NCBI RefSeq assembly: GCF_038443385.1
Contig: NZ_CP151726.1
Coordinates: 4,216,001 to 4,280,000 of the forward strand
Reading direction: 5' to 3'
Length of the DNA: 64,000 nucleotides
From: Stieleria varia
GTDB lineage: Bacteria > Planctomycetota > Planctomycetia > Pirellulales > Pirellulaceae
Below, in pieces: positions 25,699 through 34,273 of the stretch. The translations under genes and the position numbers were made by a program. The stretch's first letter is position 1; each line of letters opens with the position of its first letter. The notes below the pieces were generated by a model. The model did no database searches. It was not told where the DNA came from and saw nothing but the letters and a program-made list of their open reading frames with translations.

Positions 25699-27183
25699 AT
25701 GAATCCGCTACAACAGAACCACCAGCATCTCAATCGACGCCACTTCTTTGGCCGCAGCGCGACCGGGATCGGCACGGCGGCGCTCGCCAGTTTGCTGGCC
25801 AAAGATGGCTTCTCTGCCAACACAATTGCCGACACGCCCGTTGCCGAAAAGCCACGATTCGGGGGTTTGCCCGACCTGCCGCACTTTGCCCCCAAAGCGA
25901 AGCGGGTCATCTATCTGTTTCAGAACGGAGCACCGACCCACGTCGACTTGTTCGACTGGAAACCGAACCTCAAGAAACTGCACAAAGAGCCCGTTCCGTT
26001 GTCGTACATCGGTGACCGCCGATTCAGCACGATGACGGGCAAGGCTGATGGCAAGCTACTGTTGGCACCGATCGAACCGTTTGCCCAACATGGCGAGAGC
26101 GGCGCATGGGTCAGCGAATTAATGCCGCACACCGCCAAGATCGCCGACGAGTTGTGTTTTGTCAAAAGCATGCACACCGAGCAAGTCAACCATGCCCCAG
26201 CAATCAACTTCATGCTCAGCGGCGGCGAGATGCCCGGCCGACCGACCGCCGGCGCCTGGTTGACTTATGGCCTGGGCAGTGAGACCGATGAGCTGCCATC
26301 CTTTGTCGTGATGACCAGCATCACCAAAGACACTTCGTGCGGCCAGATCTTTTACGATTTCTACTGGGGCAGCGGCTTCCTGCCCTCTCGATTTCAAGGC
26401 GTCAAGTTTCGCGGCAGCGGCGATCCTGTCTTGTACGTTTCCAACCCGGACGGAATGAGCCGAGAGATGCGGCGTGGGTGGCTGGACGATATCGCGGCGA
26501 TCAACGAATTGAAACTGCAAGAGTATGGAGACCCCGAGATCGCCACGCGGATTGCTCAATACGAAATGAGTTTCAAGATGCAATCCAGTGTTCCAGAGCT
26601 GGCTGATTTGTCCGGCGAGTCCCGCGAGACCCTGGAAATGTACGGACCGGGAGTGCAAGAACCGGGAACCTTTGCCCACAACTGCTTGCTCGCTCGTCGA
26701 TTGGTCGAGCGCGGCTGCCGGTTTGTCCAACTGATGCACGCCGGCTGGGATCAACACAACAGCTTGACCACCGAACTGTACAAGCAGTGCCGCGACACGG
26801 ACCAATCCAGTGCGGCGTTGGTGCGAGACCTCAAACAGCGCGGGCTATTGGAAGACACGCTGGTGATTTGGGGCGGTGAGTTCGGACGCACCCCGTTCTT
26901 GCAAGGCGACATCAACAATCGAGAGCGTTGGGGACGCGACCATCATCCCTACGCTTACACGTTATGGATGGCCGGCGGCGGTGTCAAACCGGGGATCAGC
27001 TATGGCGCGACAGATGACTTGGGAATCAACGTCGTCGAGAACCCGGTGCACGTGCATGATTTCCAGGCGACCTTGTTGCACCTGTTGGGGGTCGACCATG
27101 AGCGGTTGACCTACAAATTCCAAGGCCGCCAATTCCGCTTGACCGACGTACACGGCCACGTCGTCAAAGACATCCTCACGTAG
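25699..27183 (+). CDS. DUF1501 exported protein, Tat-type signal
   Basis: 494 residues, start ATG 25699 with GAAGGA upstream. Near the N-terminus, NRRHFFGRSATGIGTAALAS is a twin-arginine signal. The body matches DUF1501, a sulfatase/alkaline-phosphatase-like fold: VIYLFQNGAPTHVDLFDWKP, KSMHTEQVNHAPA, FVQLMHAGWDQHNSL, VIWGGEFGRTPF, GRDHHPYAYTLWMAGGGVKPG. The conserved D/H residues would bind metals. It pairs with the preceding cytochrome-type gene as one unit. Its TAG stop lies inside a palindromic repeat (27177-27267). Confidence 0.93.
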   Translation: MNPLQQNHQHLNRRHFFGRSATGIGTAALASLLAKDGFSANTIADTPVAEKPRFGGLPDLPHFAPKAKRVIYLFQNGAPTHVDLFDWKPNLKKLHKEPVPLSYIGDRRFSTMTGKADGKLLLAPIEPFAQHGESGAWVSELMPHTAKIADELCFVKSMHTEQVNHAPAINFMLSGGEMPGRPTAGAWLTYGLGSETDELPSFVVMTSITKDTSCGQIFYDFYWGSGFLPSRFQGVKFRGSGDPVLYVSNPDGMSREMRRGWLDDIAAINELKLQEYGDPEIATRIAQYEMSFKMQSSVPELADLSGESRETLEMYGPGVQEPGTFAHNCLLARRLVERGCRFVQLMHAGWDQHNSLTTELYKQCRDTDQSSAALVRDLKQRGLLEDTLVIWGGEFGRTPFLQGDINNRERWGRDHHPYAYTLWMAGGGVKPGISYGATDDLGINVVENPVHVHDFQATLLHLLGVDHERLTYKFQGRQFRLTDVHGHVVKDILT

Positions 27184-27267
27184 GCGAGTCTCTCCGTGAC
27201 TCGCAAAATACTCGCAAAATCGAGCCGAAGTCTCGATGTTCGCGTCTCGGAGAGACGCGGCTACGTG
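27177..27267. repeat. CACGTAG-ended palindromic repeat, family H, covering the DUF1501 stop
   Basis: 91 bp starting CACGTAGGCGAGTCTC and ending GAGACGCGGCTACGTG (14 of 16 inverted matches), with internal small hairpins (GCGAGTC/GACTCGC; GCGTCTCGGAGAGACGC). A second, left-arm copy lies at 29034-29082 and a right-arm fragment near 22536-22563. The DUF1501 stop codon is the TAG of CACGTAG. Confidence 0.8.
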
Positions 27268-27280
27268 TTTTACTCAGCCT

Positions 27281-28894
27281 TCACCTACCGACGACAACGC
27301 GGAAGCCCAAGAAGCCTTCCCGGTAGTCCGGTGCGGAGTGAAAGCGACTTGCAGACCTGCAATAACTGGCGTTATAGATCCAGCTACCGCCGCGAACCGC
27401 GCGGTACGAGCCAGTCGATGGACCTTGGGGGTCGACGATGCTTCCTACCGGATAGTCGGCCTGCCAATCCGAGCACCATTCCCAAGCATTACCGTGCATA
27501 TCGTACAGACCAAATGCACTCGCTCGCTTAAGCCCGACCTCATGAGCATACTTTTCTGTTGTTGAGTTGCCATCGCCAACAAGTCCACCCCACCAAGCAA
27601 ATTCGTTCAAGCTGACAACCACATCTCCAAAACTGAACGTCGTGGTCGTGCCGGCTCGGCATGCATATTCCCATTCGGCTTCCGTCGGTAAGCGGTAAGT
27701 CTTACCCTCTCTTGCACTCAATTTCTTGCAAAACTCGACCGCATCCTCCCAGCTCACAAAAGTCGCTGCGACGTTCGACCCCTCTTTGACGTATTCCTGT
27801 CCTCTCCAAGGCGTCGTCCCCATCACCGATTCCCACTGTCCCTGAGTCACCTCTGTCGTGCCAATGTAAAAGTCCTTGCTGAGTGTCACGCGATGCTGGG
27901 TCTCATCATCGTCTCGGCCTTCTTCGGTTGGGGGCGATCCCATCAGAAAGGTACCTGCGGGAATCAAGTTCAGTGTCATGCCGATGCTGTTGGTGATCGA
28001 TTTCGCGGTTGCCTCCAATTGTGGCTTCGTCGGATTCATCTGGGCGGGTTGCCGACCGCTGTCAAGTCGTACCAATTCCATTGCTCCCGTGGCGCGTCCC
28101 ACACGTTCGGGAATCTGCGGTTTACCGATGTTCACTCGTGCCCATTTTTGCACGCTCTTGATCGTGAAATATTCCAACTCGATGAGATCAACGGCCTGGT
28201 CTCCATCATCGTCGGCTTCGCCTGCCAAAGCGCGGTTGACGAAGTGAAAGAAGACGCCGCTTTGCAAATCTGGCGATTCAAACGATTGCTGCGAGGCACT
28301 GCAGCTGAAAATCGCGACCGTTCCACCGGCGAGAACCGGCGGCACGCGATCAAGAACGGGCTCCAGCTCGATCCGCTTGGTCGTCTTGGCCACCTGTGTC
28401 AACGGATCGTCTCGGCAAGCGTCGACCAACAGCAACTTCGTTCGTGCTTTGCAGCGGTTGAGCGAGTCGTAGATCTCGGTCAAGGATATGAGTGTCGATT
28501 TGTCTGTCGGCTTGGCGTCCAAGGGACAGAAGTAGTTGACCGGATCGCCCTTGAATTGCAGTCCGTGCCCAGAGAATCCGACGATGATCGAATCGTTGGG
28601 ACCAAGCTCACTGAGCAACAATTGGAACTCGCGTCGGATCTGATCCGACCGCGGAGATAGGCGAGCTTTTTGAGCCGCCATGCGCTGTGTCATCAGCACG
28701 ATGTTTTCTTGCGGGACGCCGGATTTGGAGAGAGTGCCCGCCAGCGTGTGAACGTCGTCTTCGGTGTATTTCAGCGCGGTCAGCTCGTTGTGCAGCGAGT
28801 AGTCACGCACTCCGACCAAAAACGCGTACTGGTCAGCTTGAACGGGCGAGACCAGGGCGAGCAGCAGTAAGATGATCAGGTTGCGAGTGGTCAT
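27281..28894 (-). CDS. exported caspase-like protease fused to FGE-sulfatase domain
   Basis: 537 residues from ATG 28894, chosen because it opens directly into a signal peptide (MTTRNLIILLLLALVSPVQA). Caspase-like (C14, metacaspase p20) domain about 22-260 with the catalytic dyad H110 (VGFSGHGLQF) and C160 (LLLVDACRDDP). C-terminal formylglycine-generating-enzyme-like domain about 310-537: NLIPAGTFLMGS, DFYIGTTEVTQGQWE, YRLPTEAEWEYACRAG, YDMHGNAWEWCSDW, RAVRGGSWI, GFRVV. FGE-like domains outside true FGEs often act as lectin-type or binding modules. Such fusions are known in planctomycetes, cyanobacteria and proteobacteria; the substrate is unknown. It lies between two copies of the CACGTAG repeat. 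Confidence 0.92.
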   Translation of the reverse strand: MTTRNLIILLLLALVSPVQADQYAFLVGVRDYSLHNELTALKYTEDDVHTLAGTLSKSGVPQENIVLMTQRMAAQKARLSPRSDQIRREFQLLLSELGPNDSIIVGFSGHGLQFKGDPVNYFCPLDAKPTDKSTLISLTEIYDSLNRCKARTKLLLVDACRDDPLTQVAKTTKRIELEPVLDRVPPVLAGGTVAIFSCSASQQSFESPDLQSGVFFHFVNRALAGEADDDGDQAVDLIELEYFTIKSVQKWARVNIGKPQIPERVGRATGAMELVRLDSGRQPAQMNPTKPQLEATAKSITNSIGMTLNLIPAGTFLMGSPPTEEGRDDDETQHRVTLSKDFYIGTTEVTQGQWESVMGTTPWRGQEYVKEGSNVAATFVSWEDAVEFCKKLSAREGKTYRLPTEAEWEYACRAGTTTTFSFGDVVVSLNEFAWWGGLVGDGNSTTEKYAHEVGLKRASAFGLYDMHGNAWEWCSDWQADYPVGSIVDPQGPSTGSYRAVRGGSWIYNASYCRSASRFHSAPDYREGFLGFRVVVGR

Positions 28895-29033
28895 CGATAC
28901 ATTTCTGAGTTGTGGCTTGGATGATGAGCCACGGTATGCGGTTCGGAGGACTACAGGAACGGCACGGATATTGTACTCAGAAAGTGAATCGGATTCCGCC
29001 GAGTGTTCGATCGACTGACCAGCCACAACATTC

Positions 29034-29082
29034 CACGTAGGCGAGTCTCTCCGAGACTCGCAAAATCGAGCCGAAGGCTCGA
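29034..29082. repeat. CACGTAG repeat, family H, second copy (left arm)
   Basis: Starts CACGTAGGCGAGTCTCTCCG as at 27177 and contains two perfect hairpins: GCGAGTCTC/GAGACTCGC and TCGAGCC/GGCTCGA. It ends 3 nt before the stop codon of the ATPase gene. Confidence 0.75.
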
Positions 29083-29084
29083 CA

Positions 29085-30737
29085 TCACTGGGCTTTTGCG
29101 CCGCGCATTTTGGAGAGGATCTCTTGGTAGTCGACCTTCACTCGGGATGCGCCCATGTCGATTCGCGTCGGTTCGCGTTCGGAGGCTTCCAGATCAATTT
29201 CTTCGCTGATGATCACGATGTCTCGATCGTCGCGGTAGTGCGGGGACTCTTCCTCGGCCGGTTCGTCGTACCAAACCACCGTGGGTCTCGGTCCAGACTT
29301 CGTCGGAGCCTCGTCACTGTTCTCAGTCGCCTTGAATGACTCAGGCTCCATCTCGGCTTCGGCTTGGACCTGGATCGTGTCCGCCGCAAAGCTGCTCAGG
29401 CTGACGATCTCGGAGTGCAACATCGATTCGATGCTGTAGGTTTCCGCAGCAGTCGGTTGTGGCGATTGGGTTTCCGATCGAGAGCTGGAAACCGCAGCGA
29501 CGCTGCCCACATTGATTTGTTCTTCGTCGTCAAAATCACCGAACAAGCGTCCGGTATCGACCGGTTGGCGAGTTTCTCGTAGAGGTTGCGTCGTTGGTTG
29601 CGTCAGCGGTTCGTTCAGCTCGATGTCCGCGAACAGCTCGATCGGCAACGGCGCGACGGCACAATCAAAGAACGGTGTTTCAAAATCGATCGGCGTCTCC
29701 AACTCACTGACTTCGTTGTACTCAGCGGGTACATTGGTGTCGGACGAACAGACGACTTCTTCTTCGCATGGTGTTGCCGTTTCGCAGACCTCATCGCAGC
29801 ATTCTTCGCTGGATGATTCAACAACCTGCTGCTGACCGAACGAATCGCCCATGGGTGTGTCGTCCAAGGTTCCGAACTCGATGGTCGAGCTTTCGCCAAC
29901 CAATCTAGGTTCCTCCATCATCGGGCTGGGCAACTGCTGCAGTTGTGCCCAAGCACGATCGACGACGGAATCGTCGATGAGTTGTTGATTCCCATCAGCC
30001 GCACAATCAATGGCTTCGGTCATCATTTGATTGACGAGCCGTGGAACTCCGCTTGCGGCATGATGAATCGCCGCGATCGCTCCGTCGGTGATCGTCCCGT
30101 CTGGCTCGGCGCCGCATTGTTCGATCGCGTCGCGAATGTACGTGCGGGTCTCGCCTGCGTTCATCGGATGCAAATAGCATCGAGTCGCGATTCGCTGAGC
30201 GAAGCCGTTCATCGATGGGGCCGCAAGCATTTCGTCGAGTTTGACGCCGCCCACAACGATGGCTGTCACACGCGGTTGACCTTCACGCATAATGTTGGTC
30301 AACATGCGGATCGACTCCAGCAAATCTTCCGTCAGCGTCTGAGCTTCGTCGATCACCAACAGCAGCCCGCAAGGTTTTCCCATCGGGCCGTTGATCCGCT
30401 GTTCCATCATCGACTGAAAATCGTCATCGCGATGGTTTTCCAAGGCAACGCCGAGACGATTGAGCATTTGGCGACGCAGCGTTTTTTCGTCCAGGATGGG
30501 TGTTTCGCCCAAGACGACGATGTCGTGCGTTGCTGAGAACCGTTGAGCAATGACGCCGCACAGCAACGATTTTCCGGTTCCGGGAGGACCGATCACTGAG
30601 ATCAAGGACTCGTGGGCACGAACGCTGCGACTGATCCGTTCCAGTGATTCATTGACGCTGCCGATCGGGACAAAACGGCTCACGCAGGGGAATGCGGGAA
30701 AAGGTGGCAGGGTGAAGTCGTTGTCAAAGTTCTTCAT
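29085..30737 (-). CDS. ExeA-like AAA ATPase with long acidic tail
   Basis: 550 residues. AAA/ExeA-type ATPase in residues 1-280: Walker A GPPGTGKS (50-57), Walker B LLLVIDEAQ (125-133), then GFAQRIATRCYLHPM and a SGVPRLVNQMM sensor-2-like segment. Relatives act in type II secretion (ExeA/GspA) or in exopolysaccharide/exosortase clusters. The C-terminal half (about 285-550) is acidic, Ser/Glu-rich and probably disordered (repeated EEV, ETPCEE, DEEQ). No membrane segment. The gene for a small membrane protein lies 150 nt upstream on the same strand. The start MKNFDNDF fits relatives in opening directly before the ATPase core. Confidence 0.85.
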   Translation of the reverse strand: MKNFDNDFTLPPFPAFPCVSRFVPIGSVNESLERISRSVRAHESLISVIGPPGTGKSLLCGVIAQRFSATHDIVVLGETPILDEKTLRRQMLNRLGVALENHRDDDFQSMMEQRINGPMGKPCGLLLVIDEAQTLTEDLLESIRMLTNIMREGQPRVTAIVVGGVKLDEMLAAPSMNGFAQRIATRCYLHPMNAGETRTYIRDAIEQCGAEPDGTITDGAIAAIHHAASGVPRLVNQMMTEAIDCAADGNQQLIDDSVVDRAWAQLQQLPSPMMEEPRLVGESSTIEFGTLDDTPMGDSFGQQQVVESSSEECCDEVCETATPCEEEVVCSSDTNVPAEYNEVSELETPIDFETPFFDCAVAPLPIELFADIELNEPLTQPTTQPLRETRQPVDTGRLFGDFDDEEQINVGSVAAVSSSRSETQSPQPTAAETYSIESMLHSEIVSLSSFAADTIQVQAEAEMEPESFKATENSDEAPTKSGPRPTVVWYDEPAEEESPHYRDDRDIVIISEEIDLEASEREPTRIDMGASRVKVDYQEILSKMRGAKAQ

Positions 30738-30887
30738 CGGAGACAGGTCTCACAACGCGTGGAGTGGTACGGAGACGCCAGGCACGTCAGCCAGGAGGAT
30801 GCAATCGCCGTAATCGTTACTATCGACACAACCGGCAAAGTACGTGAGCCGGATTTGGGGCAGAAAAATTCAATTCCGCGTCGCCGT

Positions 30888-31577
30888 TCAAAACACCAAC
30901 AGAATGCAAGCAAATCCGCCGAGGCTCGCCAGGCTTGCCAAGCTGTACTGTCGGATTCGCACGGCAACTGGTTGTCGGCGTCGCTTGGGCACCGCGGGGA
31001 TCTTCATCGTCCAGTGTTTGTAGCCCGATGCCATCAGCACGCCGACGAGGAACGCCGCATGAAAAGCGAACTGAGGAAGACTGCGTGGGATGGTTTCACC
31101 GAGTTGGACGGCAATTCCGCTGGAGTTTGTGTTCTCACTGGCGAAGGGGGCCGATTGGGTACTCGGCTCAACGATCGGGCTGGAGACGGCCGCGGGCGAC
31201 AGCGTGGTTTCGCTGACGGCGGCTTCGTAGGAAGCGATCACCACGTCGTCGCTGATGGACGCGGTTGCGGCAACGGTGTCGACCGATCCGTTGGCATCAC
31301 GCGGGGGATTTGCTCGATAAAAACTATCCAACTCACGCCGCCAAGTCGCAACGGCCACATCAGGGGAGTTTGATTGCAATTCCTTGGCCAGCAGAGCGGT
31401 CCCGATCAGCTCCAGCCGCGGGTCATTGGTCGCCAGTGATCGGGTTTCCCAATGGCCAGACGAGGTTTCCAGGTGCACAATCTGACGTGCTGGTGAGCGT
31501 GGCCAAAGAGCCAGCGTCAGCACACAGGAGGCTGAAAAAACGAGCAAGAGATCGCGAACAGCGAAACGGTCTTTCAT
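30888..31577 (-). CDS. membrane protein, function unknown
   Basis: 229 residues. ATG 31577 was chosen because GAGGAG lies 8 nt upstream and the protein then opens with a membrane segment (VRDLLLVFSASCVLTLALWP). The middle is Ser/Thr/Glu-rich (periplasmic linker). Two further hydrophobic stretches occur near the C-terminus (FAFHAAFLVGVLMASGY; YSLASLASLGGFACILLVF), separated by a basic stretch PKRRRQPVAVRIR. No family recognised. Upstream of and probably co-expressed with the ExeA-like ATPase; divergent from trpF. Confidence 0.6.
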   Translation of the reverse strand: MKDRFAVRDLLLVFSASCVLTLALWPRSPARQIVHLETSSGHWETRSLATNDPRLELIGTALLAKELQSNSPDVAVATWRRELDSFYRANPPRDANGSVDTVAATASISDDVVIASYEAAVSETTLSPAAVSSPIVEPSTQSAPFASENTNSSGIAVQLGETIPRSLPQFAFHAAFLVGVLMASGYKHWTMKIPAVPKRRRQPVAVRIRQYSLASLASLGGFACILLVF

Positions 31578-31691
31578 GATGGGCTCCTCGGCGGCGATGG
31601 AATCTTTAAGGGTATCGGGTAAGTTGCCGACTTGAGAACAGTTGAAACGGTTTAGAAATTTCCGGTGGTAGCGATTTTTGGCGGAGCGTCT

Positions 31692-32396
31692 GTGTTCAAA
31701 ATCAAAATCTGTGGAGTGAAGCTCAAGTCGGACATCGACGCGGTTGGAGAATCGCCTGCCGATGCGATCGGGTTGAACTTCTTTCGCCCCAGCGTCCGCT
31801 ATGTGGATCCTCTCGAACCGTCCACGTTGGAACTGACTCGCCGCGCGGCCAGCTTGGGGCTGATGCGAGTGGGCGTCTTTGTGAACGAGCCGCTGGAGTC
31901 CATCGTGGAGATCGCCCGCGCGGTCGACTTGGACGTGGTCCAACTGCACGGCGATGAGACATTGACGTTCGCCCAGTCACTGCAGGACGCTGGTATTCGC
32001 GTGATCCGTGCAATCAAAGTCCCAGTGATAGTGGAGGATCGGACTCAAAACCCGGTCGTGGTTGCGGTGGGAGAATGGGGACACGCGGGTTTCCATTTGC
32101 TGTTGGACGCCGATGCGGGGCCACAGCACGGGGGCAGCGGCAAATCGATTGACTGGCAGGCGGTTCATGCTTGGTCAGCCCAAAACCCCGAGATCTCCTG
32201 GACGTTGGCTGGTGGTCTGCGAAGCGACAATGTAGCGCAGGCGATCGCGGCCAGTGGTGCCTGCAGCGTGGACACGGCCAGCGGTGTGGAGTCCTCCAGG
32301 GGAGTCAAGTCAGCGGAAATGATCCGCCAGTTTGCGGCTGCCGCGGAGGCCGCATTGGCTCAAAACAGGCCAAACGCTGGAAAAAATCTCTTTTGA
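31692..32396 (+). CDS. trpF: phosphoribosylanthranilate isomerase
   Basis: 234 residues from GTG 31692, which has GGAG 5 nt upstream and gives the family-like start MFKIKICG; another GTG lies 27 nt earlier. TrpF converts phosphoribosylanthranilate to CdRP in tryptophan synthesis. Visible signatures: KICG near the N-terminus with the catalytic Cys, GLNFFRPSVRYV, VQLHGDE, LLLDADAGPQHGGSGKSIDW (slightly extended), LAGGL and VDTASGVES with the catalytic Asp. No other trp genes are adjacent; a scattered trp pathway is usual in this phylum. Confidence 0.95.
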   Translation: MFKIKICGVKLKSDIDAVGESPADAIGLNFFRPSVRYVDPLEPSTLELTRRAASLGLMRVGVFVNEPLESIVEIARAVDLDVVQLHGDETLTFAQSLQDAGIRVIRAIKVPVIVEDRTQNPVVVAVGEWGHAGFHLLLDADAGPQHGGSGKSIDWQAVHAWSAQNPEISWTLAGGLRSDNVAQAIAASGACSVDTASGVESSRGVKSAEMIRQFAAAAEAALAQNRPNAGKNLF

Positions 32397-32637
32397 TTCC
32401 CCGTTAGGACTGACCAAAAACGCCGGTATGCGTATCATCTAGCCAACGCAACCGTCCTAGTCGGAATCCTTTTCCGGGGCGTTGCGGTGCCTCGAGCACG
32501 TGCCTCTCCCCTTTTGGCAGCCTTGCCGAGGTGTGCACGCGTTCGGGGGATTGCGAACCAGCGGGAGTCCTCGTGGTCGGTCCGTAGCCCCTCTCACGCA
32601 AATCACTACGTTCCACTTTCAACCTACGGAGTTTGCT
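32397..32637 (+). promoter_or_regulatory. 241-nt leader of ahcY, possibly structured
   Basis: A TAGGAC/GTCCTA stem (32405-32410 with 32454-32459) encloses a 43-nt loop. Downstream, CCTCG near 32490 can pair with CGAGG near 32527, and CCCC/GGGG pairs are possible. Genes for S-adenosylhomocysteine hydrolase are often under SAH or SAM riboswitches, but I could not fit the SAH riboswitch consensus here. GGAG lies 6 nt before the GTG start. Confidence 0.35.
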
Positions 32638-33984
32638 GTGTCGCAAGTCGAGACCGATCGATTGCCCTACAAAGTCAAAGACATTTCGTTGGCCGAGTTT
32701 GGCCGCAAAGAAATCAATTTGGCCGAAACCGAAATGCCAGGCCTGATGGCTTTGCGCAAGAAATACGGTGAGTCCAAACCGCTCACCGGCGCTCGCATCG
32801 CGGGTTGTCTGCACATGACGATCCAGACCGCCGTCTTGATCGAGACGCTGGTCGAGTTGGGCGCGGAAGTCACCTGGAGTAGCTGCAACATTTTCAGCAC
32901 CCAAGACCACGCTGCAGCCGCGATCGCCGCCGCAGGAATCCCTGTCTATGCTTGGAAAGGCATGACGGAGCAAGAGTTCGATTGGTGCATCGAGCAAACG
33001 TTGCACTTCCCCTCGGGCAAGCCGCTGAACATGATCCTGGACGACGGCGGTGACTTGACCGCCATGATTCATGACCGGTTCCCTGAACTGCTGACCGACA
33101 TCCACGGCATCAGCGAAGAAACCACGGCCGGTATCCACCGCCTGGAAGTTCTCAATCGTAGCGGCAAGCTACAAGTGCCCGCGATCAACGTCAACGATAG
33201 CGCGACCAAGAGCAAGTTCGATAACTTGTACGGCTGCCGCGAATCACTCGCAGACGGCGTCAAACGTGCGACCGACATCATGTTGGCCGGCAAAGTCGCC
33301 GTGGTGTGTGGTTATGGCGACGTGGGCAAAGGCTGTGCACACAGCCTGCAACGTTACGGTTGCCGCGTCATCGTTACCGAAATCGACCCCATCAACGCCC
33401 TGCAAGCGTCGATGGAAGGATTCGAAGTCACGACGATGGAACACGCTTGCAAGGAAGGTCGTTTGTTCGTCACCACGACGGGCAACAAGGACATCATCTT
33501 GGGCAAGCACATGGTCGAGATGCCCGAAGACGCCATCCTGTGCAACATCGGTCACTTCGATACCGAGATCGATATCGCTTGGTTGGAAAAGGAAGTGGCG
33601 GCTGGACGTGCGACCAAGGACGAGATCAAGCCGGCCGACATCGGTGCGGTCGATCGTTACACCTTCAAGGCAACCGGACGCAGCGTGATCACGTTGGCAA
33701 AAGGCCGCTTGGTCAACCTCGGATGTGCGACCGGTCACCCCAGCTTTGTGATGAGCACGTCGTTCACCAACCAAGTGCTTGCCCAATTGGAACTGTGGAA
33801 CAACCGCGACAACGACACCTACAAGGTGCAAGTCTACTTGTTGCCCAAACGATTGGACGAGGAAGTCGCCCGATTGCACTTGGACGCCCTCGGCGTCAAG
33901 CTCACGACGCTGACCCAAGAGCAAGCCGATTACATCGGCGTCCCAGTGGAAGGACCCTACAAGTCCGATCACTACCGATATTAA
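32638..33984 (+). CDS. ahcY: adenosylhomocysteinase
   Basis: 448 residues. Hydrolyses S-adenosylhomocysteine to adenosine and homocysteine, closing the methylation cycle; NAD-dependent, cytoplasmic. GTG 32638 with GGAG upstream is chosen over the longer frame, whose first 52 residues do not resemble the family. Signatures: [59 protein letters not shown], the NAD loop [10 protein letters not shown], and the terminal YKSDHYRY that reaches the neighbouring subunit. A strong terminator follows 22 nt downstream. Confidence 0.97.
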   Translation: MSQVETDRLPYKVKDISLAEFGRKEINLAETEMPGLMALRKKYGESKPLTGARIAGCLHMTIQTAVLIETLVELGAEVTWSSCNIFSTQDHAAAAIAAAGIPVYAWKGMTEQEFDWCIEQTLHFPSGKPLNMILDDGGDLTAMIHDRFPELLTDIHGISEETTAGIHRLEVLNRSGKLQVPAINVNDSATKSKFDNLYGCRESLADGVKRATDIMLAGKVAVVCGYGDVGKGCAHSLQRYGCRVIVTEIDPINALQASMEGFEVTTMEHACKEGRLFVTTTGNKDIILGKHMVEMPEDAILCNIGHFDTEIDIAWLEKEVAAGRATKDEIKPADIGAVDRYTFKATGRSVITLAKGRLVNLGCATGHPSFVMSTSFTNQVLAQLELWNNRDNDTYKVQVYLLPKRLDEEVARLHLDALGVKLTTLTQEQADYIGVPVEGPYKSDHYRY

Positions 33985-34006
33985 TCGGTCGGCGGAAATA
34001 GAAACG

Positions 34007-34041
34007 AAAGCCGTGTGCGCGAAAGCCACACGGCTTTTTTT
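34007..34041 (+). terminator. intrinsic terminator of ahcY
   Basis: AAGCCGTGTG, loop of 9, CACACGGCTT, then a T-run. Perfect 10-bp stem. Confidence 0.93.
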
Positions 34042-34044
34042 GTC

Positions 34045-34072
34045 GTACGTCAGCCTCTCCACGCTGACATCT
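34045..34072. repeat. GTACGTCAGC hairpin, family G
   Basis: GTACGTCAGCCTCTCCACGC followed by TGACATCTG. A degenerate member of a dispersed hairpin also at 55872-55900 and three times in 63832-63936. Confidence 0.7.
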
Positions 34073-34080
34073 GCCGCCGA

Positions 34081-34253
34081 TTCGTTTGACCCGCAGCCGA
34101 AGGCGCAGGAGACACCACCAAACGGTTTGCCCCGCAGAGTTCAATGCCGGATCCGCCTACGCCTGTCGGCTACGGGTCAAACAGGCAGTTGCTCCCTTCG
34201 TTTGACCCGCAGCCGAAGGCGCAGGAGACACCACCAAACGGCTTGCCCCGCAG
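34081..34253. repeat. 57-bp direct repeat pair with inverted middle
   Basis: 34081-34137 and 34197-34253 agree at 56 of 57 positions (start TTCGTTTGACCCGCAGCCGA). Between them GGCTACGGGTCAAAC (34168-34182) is an inverted match of the repeat start. The second copy ends 20 nt before the DUF1501 stop. Confidence 0.85.
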
Positions 34254-34273
34254 ATGCGATCCGCGACCTGATG

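Noticed and set aside
32397-32637. SAH riboswitch
   Set aside because: The expected GAGGAGCGCTGC-type core and matching pseudoknot arm are not found; kept only as an uncharacterised leader.
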